Shown: one piece after another, positions 54,358 to 63,032 of the stretch | How the letters are laid out: the number at the start of each line of letters is the position of its first letter | How positions within the stretch are numbered: position 1 is the first letter of the stretch | NCBI GenBank assembly: GCA_902520195.1 | Contig: CABYND010000001.1 | Coordinates: 124,001 to 188,000, forward strand | Source of the DNA: Halieaceae bacterium | Lineage (GTDB): Bacteria; Pseudomonadota; Gammaproteobacteria; Pseudomonadales; Halieaceae | DNA length: 64,000 nucleotides | Direction: 5' to 3' | Made by a program: the position numbers and the translations under genes | Notes under the pieces: generated by a model | What the model was told of the DNA's origin: nothing | Seen by the model: only the letters and a program-made list of their open reading frames with translations | The model's database searches: none

Positions 54358-55437
54358 TCAATCTATCAACAAAGATCCACAAAACTCAGGCGAACGAGAG
54401 TTGCATAAATTGACAATGCCCTCGTAGGCGAAATGTGCATTCGCATTAGGAAGCAAGACTGACTCCGCGAAGAGTCTACAAAATTCTGAATTAGAATAAT
54501 GCTCTGTCGATATAACATCATTAACCGCTTTCCTTATTTCTATCTCTATCGTCGTCTCTGTTGGGATTTTTGTCACCTGTGGGCTGGCTAGCAAACGTTC
54601 AAAAAAAAATCGATACAACTGCGCCTGAGCCAACAAATGTTGGGCGGCAGTCATATTTTCTCTTAAGCGGCTTAATAGCATCTCTCTGTAAAAATACTGT
54701 CTCACTCGAGAATACGGTCCGTAAACTTTTATGTTCAAATCTAAGTTGTCTTCTTCCACATCTTCAACACTGTGATCGCGGTGAGAAAACGCATGGCCAC
54801 CATGTTTCAACGGGCGTCCCTTCACGACCAATTTGTCCATGTAAAAAGCGCCAATACCATCAGTCAGCAGCCGCTGAGCTATGTCAATATGACCATAAGC
54901 GTTATAGGGCGGCCCGTCAGAATCCGTAAAATTTTTGCTCAGAAAGAAGCTGAGGTCCAATTGCTGAAGGGCTTCCACTTTAAAGGCATATCCAGACATA
55001 TAAGTTGTTGAGGACAAAATGGTGAAGCCCGCAGCGCCGACATACTGCTTATGCAGGGGATCACCCAGATGATAGTAATAACTGGACTCGGCCTCATCGA
55101 AAACAGCGCACGAAACAAGACTACAGCTGGATCTGAGTGACTCTAAGAAATCTAAGAACTTTGGAAGCTGTTCTGGCTCCAGATAGTCCTCGTCACTCAA
55201 AAGCATGCAGAAAGTGGAAGACGCTTCTGATAAAACCTTATGTGTATTTTGATGCGGCCCGCGATTACTTGGGAAACTGTTATACGCTACTCGGTCATTC
55301 TCATCGCAAAACTGCTGCAACAATGGTTCCGGCTGATTCGAGTGACACCGCACCCCTACCCGAGCATCAGCAGCAGATAAGATACTCTTTATGGCTCTGA
55401 TAGCTGCTTCAGGGCGGTTAAAGGTGGGTATGAGAAT
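54358..55437 (-). CDS. Family 2 glycosyltransferase with no normal start codon
   Basis: The GT-A domain reads EILIPTFNRPEAA at its expected start, then LLSDEDY (the metal-binding DxD-type motif). About 359 residues if translated from ATT at 55437. The first ATG/GTG/TTG in frame is GTG at 55353, which would delete the first beta strand and nucleotide loop. A TGA closes the frame at 55453-55455. Where a start ATG is expected (before GAAATT) the codon is CTA. It may use a rare start, have lost its start, or contain a sequence error. Confidence 0.7.
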   Translation of the reverse strand: MLIPTFNRPEAAIRAIKSILSAADARVGVRCHSNQPEPLLQQFCDENDRVAYNSFPSNRGPHQNTHKVLSEASSTFCMLLSDEDYLEPEQLPKFLDFLESLRSSCSLVSCAVFDEAESSYYYHLGDPLHKQYVGAAGFTILSSTTYMSGYAFKVEALQQLDLSFFLSKNFTDSDGPPYNAYGHIDIAQRLLTDGIGAFYMDKLVVKGRPLKHGGHAFSHRDHSVEDVEEDNLDLNIKVYGPYSRVRQYFYREMLLSRLRENMTAAQHLLAQAQLYRFFFERLLASPQVTKIPTETTIEIEIRKAVNDVISTEHYSNSEFCRLFAESVLLPNANAHFAYEGIVNLCNSRSPEFCGSLLID

Positions 55438-55641
55438 TTCTAGTAGGATAGTTCAAGTCCCAGTTAGCACAAGGCAGCCACGCTCGTTGACGATTAATTC
55501 CGCGGTAACAATATGGTGTCTCACAAGCATTGGGGGGCTGGCTATGGATTCTTGCTGGAGTCTTGGCTGCTCTTGCGTGACAGTGGCTTGGCAAACGACG
55601 CGGTCGTAACCATGCGCCTTATTATTCTAGAGTGACCTTAG

Positions 55642-56091
55642 TTAGGTCAATTTGTCAAATAAAAGCCCTTTAATCTCCTGCAAATTTCGAGCAAATTTCA
55701 GCACGGCCTCACTAGGGATCTCCCGGATTACCTCGCCTGACTTTTCGTCGGCTATTTTCACTATAAAACGGTTGAGTTGATCATCCCGGAAAATAATAGC
55801 TTTCGTTGGAGACCGGGCGAGCGTGTCATTTAAGGTGTCGATCGCTTCTTTAATGTCCTGAGCAACATCCTCAATTGAGGCAACAGAGTTGACTTTATCT
55901 GCTCGTGCTTCACGAGCTACGGAAGTGATCGGTTCCCCAAGAGACGTGCTAACTGCCACCTCAATGTCTTTTGCTGCAGTCGGCTCGACGTTAGGCTTTG
56001 GGTCGCCCGTAGACGCCTGTGATCTGTCGATAGGCCGAGCTTTGGAAGGCTCAACCCCTGCAGGGTCTGTAATTCCAGAGGATGTAGACAT
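55642..56091 (-). CDS. flaG: FlaG family protein
   Basis: 149 residues: a Ser/Ala/Pro-rich N-terminal half and a C-terminal FlaG domain (IFRDDQLNRFIVKIADEKSG, EVIREIPSEAVLKFA). FlaG affects filament length and flagellin assembly in polar-flagellated bacteria. It follows flagellin 3 by 180 bp on the same strand, and I see no terminator between them, so co-transcription is probable. Confidence 0.85.
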   Translation of the reverse strand: MSTSSGITDPAGVEPSKARPIDRSQASTGDPKPNVEPTAAKDIEVAVSTSLGEPITSVAREARADKVNSVASIEDVAQDIKEAIDTLNDTLARSPTKAIIFRDDQLNRFIVKIADEKSGEVIREIPSEAVLKFARNLQEIKGLLFDKLT

Positions 56092-56271
56092 CTCTATATT
56101 CCCCTCGAGGTCCTATGAAAACTCTAAAACTTGACCCGCACTGAAGTGAGCCCCCATTTGGAGGCCCAGTTCACAATAATATTCAGTCCGGTCATTAAGT
56201 TTATGCACCCGGCTCACACACCTTTTCTTATTGGCAAAAGCGGGAGCAGTTTGTTTTTATATTTTCCGAAC

Positions 56272-57132
56272 TTAACGCAGCAACGCCAGGACTGTCTGCG
56301 GCAAGGCATTCGCTTGCGCCAGCATAGCTGTACCTGCTTGCTGAATGATTTGCGCTCTCGCCATTTCAGTCGTTGCAGCTGCATAGTCAGTATCCAGGAT
56401 ACGACTACGCGACGCCTCTGCGTTAGTTTTAACATTAGTTAAGTTATCAACTGCATGCGTTAGGCGATTCGAAACCGCACCAAAGGTCGCGCGCTGGCTT
56501 GAGACATCTCCGATTACAACATCTATTTCTACAATGGACGAGCTCGCCATAGTAATAGCAGAGGTAATAGTCGTGCCCGATATCACCTTGGAAGCCAATC
56601 CAGATAGTTTCCCGGTGGTGTTATTGAAATTACCAAATGTTGTCGAAATAGTTTGCTTGAAGTCAGATCCCACCTGAAATGCGACAGTGGACTTACCTGT
56701 CGAAGCGCCAGCGGATCCGTCCAAAATATTACGACCATTCCACTGTGTATTGTCTGCAATCCGATCGATTTCTGAACGCAGGGCAGAGAACTCAGTATTC
56801 ATGTAAGTGCGGTCGGCTGAATCGGTTGTCCCGGTTCCCGCCTGCACTGCCAACTCGCGCATACGTTGCAGCATATTGGAAATTTCATCCAAAGCACCCT
56901 CAGCGGTACTTATCATGCTGATTGCGTCGTTAGCGTTGCGGATTGCCGTATCGAGACCCTTGATCTGAGAAGTCATTCTCGCAGTAATGGCTAGGCCGGA
57001 AGCATTATCGGCAGCGGAATTAATCTTCCTACCGGTAGAAAGTTGCTCCATAGCTGTACCCAGAGCTCGATCGTTTCTAGCCAGGGCGGATTGTGCGATC
57101 GACGCGCTGACATTTGTATTAACTACGGCCAT
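56272..57132 (-). CDS. Flagellin 3 (tandem copy)
   Basis: 286 residues, start MAVVNTNVSASIAQSALARN, end [12 protein letters not shown]. Differs from flagellin 4 by three residues (GLAITAR/GLAISAR, MARAQ/MARTQ, LLR/LLQ). GGAGG precedes the ATG, and a sigma-28 promoter lies about 40 bp upstream. Left copy of the 1,000-bp duplication. Filament subunit with Ser/Thr-rich middle region suited for glycosylation. Confidence 0.95.
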   Translation of the reverse strand: MAVVNTNVSASIAQSALARNDRALGTAMEQLSTGRKINSAADNASGLAITARMTSQIKGLDTAIRNANDAISMISTAEGALDEISNMLQRMRELAVQAGTGTTDSADRTYMNTEFSALRSEIDRIADNTQWNGRNILDGSAGASTGKSTVAFQVGSDFKQTISTTFGNFNNTTGKLSGLASKVISGTTITSAITMASSSIVEIDVVIGDVSSQRATFGAVSNRLTHAVDNLTNVKTNAEASRSRILDTDYAAATTEMARAQIIQQAGTAMLAQANALPQTVLALLR

Positions 57133-57276
57133 TACAAACCTCCTCGTAAGATTTTTAGTTGAGCAAGGTAAATATCGGCTTGTCTGGAAAAATCTTTAGC
57201 TTTTTATTTTTTTAATCAAATCTATGAGGGCCGCCGCAGCAAAGTCCTCAATCAATCATTAAGGAATCAATAAAAA
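56277..57276. repeat. 1,000-bp direct repeat, copy A
   Basis: Same sequence as 57336-58335, offset 1,059 bp, with about six differences by eye. Spans the flagellin gene, its leader and its sigma-28 promoter. The 59-bp spacer between copies holds a terminator. Confidence 0.95.
57172..57198 (-). promoter_or_regulatory. Sigma-28 promoter of flagellin 3
   Basis: On the minus strand: TAAAGATT, 11 nt, GCCGATAT. About 40 bp before the ATG. Confidence 0.85.
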
Positions 57277-57305
57277 AGCCGCATCGGAAAGATGCGGCTT
57301 TTTTA
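57272..57305. terminator. Two-way terminator between the tandem flagellins
   Basis: AAAAAAGCCGCATC / GATGCGGCTTTTTT, perfect stem with a 5-nt loop, and T runs in both directions. It stops transcription of flagellin 4 before flagellin 3. Flagellin 3 has no similar terminator after it. Confidence 0.9.
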
Positions 57306-57330
57306 AAGCTGAGTAACTTTCGACTAGATA

Positions 57331-58191
57331 CTATTGCAGCAACGCCAGGACTGTCTGCGGCAAGGCATTCGCTTGCGCCAGCATAGCTGTACCTGCTTGC
57401 TGGATGATTTGCGTTCTCGCCATTTCAGTCGTTGCAGCTGCATAGTCAGTATCCAGGATACGACTACGCGACGCCTCTGCGTTAGTTTTAACATTAGTTA
57501 AGTTATCAACTGCATGCGTTAGGCGATTCGAAACCGCACCAAAGGTCGCGCGCTGGCTTGAGACATCTCCGATTACAACATCTATTTCTACAATGGACGA
57601 GCTCGCCATAGTAATAGCAGAGGTAATAGTCGTGCCCGATATCACCTTGGAAGCCAATCCAGATAGTTTCCCGGTGGTGTTATTGAAATTACCAAATGTT
57701 GTCGAAATAGTTTGCTTGAAGTCAGATCCCACCTGAAATGCGACAGTGGACTTACCTGTCGAAGCGCCAGCGGATCCGTCCAAAATATTACGACCATTCC
57801 ACTGTGTATTGTCTGCAATCCGATCGATTTCTGAACGCAGGGCAGAGAACTCAGTATTCATGTAAGTGCGGTCGGCTGAATCGGTTGTCCCGGTTCCCGC
57901 CTGCACTGCCAACTCGCGCATACGTTGCAGCATATTGGAAATTTCATCCAAAGCACCCTCAGCGGTACTTATCATGCTGATTGCGTCGTTAGCGTTGCGG
58001 ATTGCCGTATCGAGACCCTTGATCTGAGAAGTCATTCTCGCAGAAATGGCTAGGCCGGAAGCATTATCGGCAGCGGAATTAATCTTCCTACCGGTAGAAA
58101 GTTGCTCCATAGCTGTACCCAGAGCTCGATCGTTTCTAGCCAGGGCGGATTGTGCGATCGACGCGCTGACATTTGTATTAACTACGGCCAT
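57331..58191 (-). CDS. Flagellin 4 (tandem copy)
   Basis: 286 residues from ATG at 58191 (a frame extending 5 codons upstream lacks support). Nearly identical to flagellin 3. Own sigma-28 promoter and own terminator, so it is an independent unit. Right copy of the 1,000-bp duplication. Confidence 0.95.
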   Translation of the reverse strand: MAVVNTNVSASIAQSALARNDRALGTAMEQLSTGRKINSAADNASGLAISARMTSQIKGLDTAIRNANDAISMISTAEGALDEISNMLQRMRELAVQAGTGTTDSADRTYMNTEFSALRSEIDRIADNTQWNGRNILDGSAGASTGKSTVAFQVGSDFKQTISTTFGNFNNTTGKLSGLASKVISGTTITSAITMASSSIVEIDVVIGDVSSQRATFGAVSNRLTHAVDNLTNVKTNAEASRSRILDTDYAAATTEMARTQIIQQAGTAMLAQANALPQTVLALLQ

Positions 58192-58335
58192 TACAAGCCT
58201 CCTCATAAGATTTTTAGTTGAGCAAGGTAAATATCGGCTTGTCTGGAAAAATCTTTAGCTTTTTATTTTTTTAATCAAATCTATGAGGGCCGCCGCAACA
58301 AAGTCCTCAATCAATCATTAAGGAATCAATAAAAA
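57336..58335. repeat. 1,000-bp direct repeat, copy B
   Basis: Matches 56277-57276. Both ends fall at gene borders: one at the flagellin 3' end (last codons differ, CTGCGT-stop against CTGCAA-stop), the other upstream of the promoter in a run of five A. Confidence 0.95.
58231..58257 (-). promoter_or_regulatory. Sigma-28 promoter of flagellin 4
   Basis: Same motif as in copy A: TAAAGATT, 11 nt, GCCGATAT on the minus strand, about 40 bp before the ATG. Confidence 0.85.
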
Positions 58336-58377
58336 TGTCCGTCAAAGAACAGGAAATAAATCGAAGGGACCAAATAC

Positions 58378-59082
58378 TCAAGGTTTTCTGTGAATTTGGT
58401 TAGACAACAGTTGCTCCGCGGTAAACAGGTCGTCGCGGTCATCAATGTCTATCGACCGGCGCTTAGGCATCACAAAACCCACTGAACCCTGTGCAGTGAA
58501 GGATCTCTCTCGGAACAACCAATGTATTTTTGCGGCATAAACAGCGCCATTGAGTCTAAAAGCCCCCGGCAGATCCTGGCGACGCAGAGACTGACTTGAG
58601 GGATGTGGTAGAAAAGGTGTGATTTGATTTTCGTTTTGAAATTTAACAACAAGAGCAGGATGATCCTCCACTTCACACAGTGATACCACAGACGGAGCAC
58701 CATCCTGCATCATCAGATTTAAACAGCTATCAATGTCCTCTGCTGTGCGTAACGGTGAGGTTGGTTGTAACAACACAACCACATCAAAGCCCGCGACTCG
58801 CTCTAAGACATCAACCAGCACATCAATCGTAGAAGCTTCATCAGTTGCCAAATGAGCTTCTCGTGTGAAAGGGACCTCACAACCTAAAAGCTCCGCAATC
58901 CCTTGTATCTCGGGATCATCTGATGACAGCACAATGCGGTCGACATACTTTGACTTCTTTGCTGCCTCAATCGTCCATTGCAACAAAGGCTTACCGGCAA
59001 GCGCGGCAATATTCTTATTTTTTATGCCCTTGGATCCGCCGCGCGCTGGAATGATGGCTAGAATTCTGTTGCCGTCAATCAA
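58378..59082 (-). CDS. legF: CMP-N-acylneuraminate/legionaminate cytidylyltransferase
   Basis: 234 residues from TTG, with no good ribosome site seen. N-terminal IIPARGGSKGIKNKNI and LVDVLERVAGFDVVVLLQPTSP are the CTP-binding signatures of NeuA/LegF/PseF enzymes. It makes CMP-nonulosonate, the donor for flagellin glycosylation. Last gene of the leftward nonulosonate operon. Confidence 0.88.
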   Translation of the reverse strand: MIDGNRILAIIPARGGSKGIKNKNIAALAGKPLLQWTIEAAKKSKYVDRIVLSSDDPEIQGIAELLGCEVPFTREAHLATDEASTIDVLVDVLERVAGFDVVVLLQPTSPLRTAEDIDSCLNLMMQDGAPSVVSLCEVEDHPALVVKFQNENQITPFLPHPSSQSLRRQDLPGAFRLNGAVYAAKIHWLFRERSFTAQGSVGFVMPKRRSIDIDDRDDLFTAEQLLSNQIHRKP

Positions 59083-59117
59083 GGTGCTGAACCGTAGCTA
59101 GAAGCAACTCAAACCTC

Positions 59118-60179
59118 TCATCCGAGAGCTTTTTTTAAGGGGATAGTTTGCGCAGTCTTAAGATCATCAGGTCTTCCAACATCAAGCCACGGCTCATACA
59201 TTGGATAGGCAACCACCTTTTCACCTCCCTTGGCGAGCAACTCGAATACCGTTGGCATATCGCAGTATTCTTCAGGACTGAGTAAATTAAGAACGTCAGG
59301 CGTTAACGCGTAAATGCCGGCATTGACGTGGCTTCGAAGGACAGGCTTCTCAGAAAAACCCGTGATCTTTAATCCATCCATTTCCACTACGCCAAAAGGA
59401 TTGGTCCATTCATGCAACTTTACAGCCATGGCACCCTTAGCGTCATGCAACTTTAGAAAGTTCAAAAGCTCCGTATAGTCGACGTCAGTGAGAACGTCCC
59501 CGTTCGACACAACAAAATTCTGCGCTGGAGGGTTTTCGATAAGGCTCAGAGCTCCAGCCGTACCCAGAGGCTGTGACTCCTCCACGTATTCTATTTTGAC
59601 ACCAAATTTATTGCCCCCTCCAAAGAAGTCGCGGATCATATTGCCATGGTAATTGATGCAGAAAATGAAGTTCCGAAATCCCTGCTCTCTCGCTCTCTCC
59701 ACGATGTGTTGCAACATCGGTTTGCCCGCTACCTCTAACATTGGTTTGGGACAAGTTTCAGTGAAGGGTCTTAGCCTTTTTCCAAGCCCACCAACCATCA
59801 AAACCATAGTGTGGTCATGATAATTGGAGGGTCCCAATTCGTCCCAGAGATACAGTCCAGTTACCTGTCCCTCTTCATCTACGCTGGGAACCTGAGCAAC
59901 TTTATTCGCACGCATTAGAGAGCGCACTGTTGAGGGGTCAGTTTCACTTGGCACCACTAACGGAGTTCTATTTATGACCTCTGAAACAGAGTCCTCCATG
60001 GTGAGACCTCGCAAGAGTCCGCGTCTCAAGTCTCCATCTGTTAAAAGGCCGAGCAGCCGACCGTCGCTTCCAACACATATGCAAAGCTTGATGGCAACAT
60101 CGTTTAAATTCTGAAAAGCTTGTTGGAATGTGGCATTTTCAGATATCACAGCCTTTTTCCAATTTGCTGCCTCGATCAT
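59118..60179 (-). CDS. ptmE: PtmE-like sugar-1-phosphate nucleotidyltransferase with CBS domains
   Basis: 353 residues from ATG at 60179 (ATGA overlap with the epimerase gene; the ATG two codons earlier sits too near GGAGGG). Two CBS domains (about 1-115) then a nucleotidyltransferase (LMVGGLGKRLRPFTETCPKPM near 128). In Campylobacter PtmE makes GDP-GlcN in the legionaminic pathway; the same role is likely. Confidence 0.87.
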   Translation of the reverse strand: MIEAANWKKAVISENATFQQAFQNLNDVAIKLCICVGSDGRLLGLLTDGDLRRGLLRGLTMEDSVSEVINRTPLVVPSETDPSTVRSLMRANKVAQVPSVDEEGQVTGLYLWDELGPSNYHDHTMVLMVGGLGKRLRPFTETCPKPMLEVAGKPMLQHIVERAREQGFRNFIFCINYHGNMIRDFFGGGNKFGVKIEYVEESQPLGTAGALSLIENPPAQNFVVSNGDVLTDVDYTELLNFLKLHDAKGAMAVKLHEWTNPFGVVEMDGLKITGFSEKPVLRSHVNAGIYALTPDVLNLLSPEEYCDMPTVFELLAKGGEKVVAYPMYEPWLDVGRPDDLKTAQTIPLKKALG

Positions 60180-61366
60180 GCGCATACCCTCCCTATATCC
60201 GAGTAGCTCTCTTCCAGATCATAAAAGCCTTTATTAGTGGCACTAGGTTGCCACTCTTCAATAATCGCCACGGTGCGTCGTGCCGCACCACCATCGCCGT
60301 ATGGGTTATTTATTCCAGACCGATTTTTTTGCTGGGTGTCCGGACTTAACAACTTGACAACAGCAGTCTTAATCTTGTCCCGCTCCGCAGCACAGTCGAT
60401 CACACTGCTCGCTTTTAATCGGCCACTTTGCCTATTACCAATGTTGACTGTCCCTATGCCAAGTGCAGGGGCCTCTATCAGTCCGGACGAGGAATTCCCA
60501 ACTACACCCGCTGACATTGCTAACGCCGAGAGATAGACGGTCTGGCCAAGGGAAATATGCGCACAAGCACGTTCGCAGTTGGCTTCAACAAAATCATTAA
60601 TAAGTTTAAAAATACCCCTGCCGCCAGCATCCGCATTTGGCATCGTAAAGATGAACTGTCCGTCAATCTCCTCGAGCGCTGAGAGTAACTCGATCATTTG
60701 CGAATCAGCAGAGCCGCAAGCTATTCCCGTCTCCGGATGAAAAGTAACTATCAACGTACGGTCGCTGATGGCCATGCCCAGCAAACACTCCAACGTACTT
60801 TTATCTAACAAATTCGCATTCAACGCAGCGTCGACTCCAAAGCCTCCAACGTTCCAGACTGAAGTCGGGTCTTCACCCAACTGTATGACTCGCTGTCGAT
60901 ATGGTTCAGCGGCTGTAAAGTGAACCTGAGACATTTTCGTAATGGAGTGCCGGATACTGTCGTCCAACGACCCTTTTGTCAGTTCTCCGCCATGTGCGTG
61001 AGCAATTGGTATGCCGGCCATCATCGCACTCGCCGCTGCGGAAAAAATTTCGAAGCGATCTCCCAGCAGAAAGATCAGATCTGGGCTTAACATTGCAAAC
61101 GCATCAGCAAATCCAGCGACACCAATACCAACTGACTTAGCCACCGCCACTTTTCTATCCGAGCCGAGGAGCATGTCTACTTTTAGGTCGATTTGAAAAC
61201 CGTCCGCCTCTATGGATTCCCAGGTACTTCCAAACTCATTGGATAAATGCATACCTGTGGCTATGACCTGGAGGTCGCATAAATCGGACTTGCGCAGGTT
61301 TTCCATTACGCCTTTCAAAAGACCATAATCCGCTCGGGAGCCAGTCACCACACAAACTTTTTTCAT
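60176..61366 (-). CDS. legG: Hydrolysing NDP-GlcNAc 2-epimerase (LegG/NeuC)
   Basis: 396 residues. TGSRADYGLLKGVMENL start, IFLLGDRFEIFSAAASAMM and AHAHGGELTKGSLDDSIRH, then VGNSSSGLIEAPALGI: the NeuC/LegG signatures. It releases the nucleotide and epimerises C2, giving the substrate for the NeuB-type synthase. Overlaps legI by 4 nt. Confidence 0.9.
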   Translation of the reverse strand: MKKVCVVTGSRADYGLLKGVMENLRKSDLCDLQVIATGMHLSNEFGSTWESIEADGFQIDLKVDMLLGSDRKVAVAKSVGIGVAGFADAFAMLSPDLIFLLGDRFEIFSAAASAMMAGIPIAHAHGGELTKGSLDDSIRHSITKMSQVHFTAAEPYRQRVIQLGEDPTSVWNVGGFGVDAALNANLLDKSTLECLLGMAISDRTLIVTFHPETGIACGSADSQMIELLSALEEIDGQFIFTMPNADAGGRGIFKLINDFVEANCERACAHISLGQTVYLSALAMSAGVVGNSSSGLIEAPALGIGTVNIGNRQSGRLKASSVIDCAAERDKIKTAVVKLLSPDTQQKNRSGINNPYGDGGAARRTVAIIEEWQPSATNKGFYDLEESYSDIGRVCA

Positions 61367-62397
61367 AACTTTATCGGCTCATCTTCCTGAAAAGAACGGC
61401 TAGCCCGCCTTCCGATAACAGTATCCCAGAGCATTGGCGAGAGGCCTGTTGCAGGGCGTTTTACCGCTAGGTTTTCCTCAGTAAATACCTCGCCTTCCCG
61501 AATTAAAGAGGCCGCTACAATCGATTTTCGGACCGAGGTGACATTTTTCTTTTCGCTTGATGTGCAGGTTTTCCGATCGCTTCCCAAAGCACTCTCAATG
61601 TTTCGGATAGCCTTGATCATCAGTTGTAGGTCAGTGGGCTCAAGACTTGCGCTGTGATCTGGCCCAGGAAGGTTCTTATCAAGCGTAAAGTGTTTCTCTA
61701 TCACTGTTGCCCCAAGGGCTACGGCAGCAATTGCGACCTCAACTCCCTCTGTATGATCTGAGTAACCCACTCGGACACCAAAGCTAGAGCCCATAGCGCC
61801 CATAGCACGCAGATTTACGTCTGCAATCGGCGCAGGATACTCGGTGGTACAGTGCAGTAGCGTGATTTTGTCTCTGGGAAGCCCAGCAATTTCAAGAGAT
61901 TCAATAGCTGCTCCGATCTCAGAAAGCTCCGCCATGCCAGTAGAGACTATGACCTCCTTCCCAAACGAAGCAATTCTTCTTATCAGAGGTAGGTTTGTTA
62001 TCTCACCAGATGGGATCTTGAACCGATGAACACCCATGGTAGCTAGGAGCCGCAGGCTACGAAGATCAAAAGCGGTGGAAAAAAATTCTATTCCTCTGTC
62101 GGCACAATGCTTTTTTAGAGCAAGATGATCTTCCCGGTTCAGTTGGAGGCGCTCTAACAATTCCAGCTGACCGCCAACATCATGTTTTTTGTCGCTCAAG
62201 CGGCCTTTTTTTTGATATTGCGTTAAGCCAGCGTTAGCGGTTGCCAGCGAGCGGGCATCGAAACTCTGGAATTTTACGATATCTGCTCCAGCCTCAGCAG
62301 CGATGTCAACGAGCTTGAATGCTTGCTTCAAGTCGCCATCATGGTTCACTCCCGCCTCGGCGATAATTAAGACGCTGTTAGATTTCGGTTCAGTCAT
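61363..62397 (-). CDS. legI: N,N'-diacetyllegionaminate synthase (NeuB family)
   Basis: 344 residues from ATG at 62397 (ATGA overlap with the acetyltransferase gene; a 30-residue longer frame is not supported). LIIAEAGVNHDGDLKQAF, IVKFQSF, GYSDHTEG, EKHFTLDKNLPGPDHSASLEP, then an SAF domain. It condenses PEP with a diamino-trideoxy-mannose. It keeps the canonical DH motif, unlike the NeuB-cupin protein. Confidence 0.9.
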   Translation of the reverse strand: MTEPKSNSVLIIAEAGVNHDGDLKQAFKLVDIAAEAGADIVKFQSFDARSLATANAGLTQYQKKGRLSDKKHDVGGQLELLERLQLNREDHLALKKHCADRGIEFFSTAFDLRSLRLLATMGVHRFKIPSGEITNLPLIRRIASFGKEVIVSTGMAELSEIGAAIESLEIAGLPRDKITLLHCTTEYPAPIADVNLRAMGAMGSSFGVRVGYSDHTEGVEVAIAAVALGATVIEKHFTLDKNLPGPDHSASLEPTDLQLMIKAIRNIESALGSDRKTCTSSEKKNVTSVRKSIVAASLIREGEVFTEENLAVKRPATGLSPMLWDTVIGRRASRSFQEDEPIKL

Positions 62398-63032
62398 CTT
62401 GCCGTGCCATTTGCTACTTGCCGGTTTTTTAAAACTGTTCCAGCAGGTAAGTCTTTTTGAACAGTGACGCCGGCGCCGATAAGGCATCCATCCCCAACAT
62501 CAATATCGTTATGAATCACCGCGCCTGAGCCAATGAAACATCTCTTGCCAATCTGAACCCCGCCGTTTATCAGAGCACCAGTGGCTATGTGAGTATGACT
62601 TCCGATCTTTGCGTCATGCTCTACGAGCGCCCTCGTATTAATAATGCAGTTTTCTCCGATTTCTGCGTTGCAGTTAACGATGGCCCCATGCATGAAGGTG
62701 CTCCCATCACCAACTTTTGCATGACAAGACAAATAAGCTCGGGGTGAGACGACCACGGGCAATTTGGCACCCATTTCTTTCGCATACAGATAAACCTGCT
62801 CTCGCGGTTCTGAGGTTTTAATCTGCCCGACTGTGACAACAACTGCACAATTGCGCTTGATGAACATCGGTAGGTCGTGGTCAATGCCTAGCAGTGGATA
62901 CCCCACAACATTTGGACGAGCAACACCTTTTTTTTCCAAAACACCCAAGATTGAATAGAGGCCCGTTTGCTCTATGACATCAATTACCGATCGGCAATGC
63001 CCTCCACCGCCCAATAGAATAAGGGCACTCAT
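62394..63032 (-). CDS. legH: Sugar N-acetyltransferase (PglD/NeuD/LegH type)
   Basis: 212 residues. Rossmann-like start LILLGGGGHCRSVIDVI and a left-handed beta-helix of hexapeptide repeats (IGENCIINTRALVEHDAKIG, IGKRCFIGSGAVI) with the catalytic His in VEHDAKIG. It would acetylate the C4 amine of the UDP-sugar after LegC. Overlaps legC by 4 nt. Confidence 0.87.
   Translation of the reverse strand: MSALILLGGGGHCRSVIDVIEQTGLYSILGVLEKKGVARPNVVGYPLLGIDHDLPMFIKRNCAVVVTVGQIKTSEPREQVYLYAKEMGAKLPVVVSPRAYLSCHAKVGDGSTFMHGAIVNCNAEIGENCIINTRALVEHDAKIGSHTHIATGALINGGVQIGKRCFIGSGAVIHNDIDVGDGCLIGAGVTVQKDLPAGTVLKNRQVANGTAR

Noticed and set aside
55391-55609. A 72-codon plus-strand frame between the glycosyltransferase and flaG
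   Set aside because: It has no domain or ribosome site and overlaps the opposite GT2 coding start.
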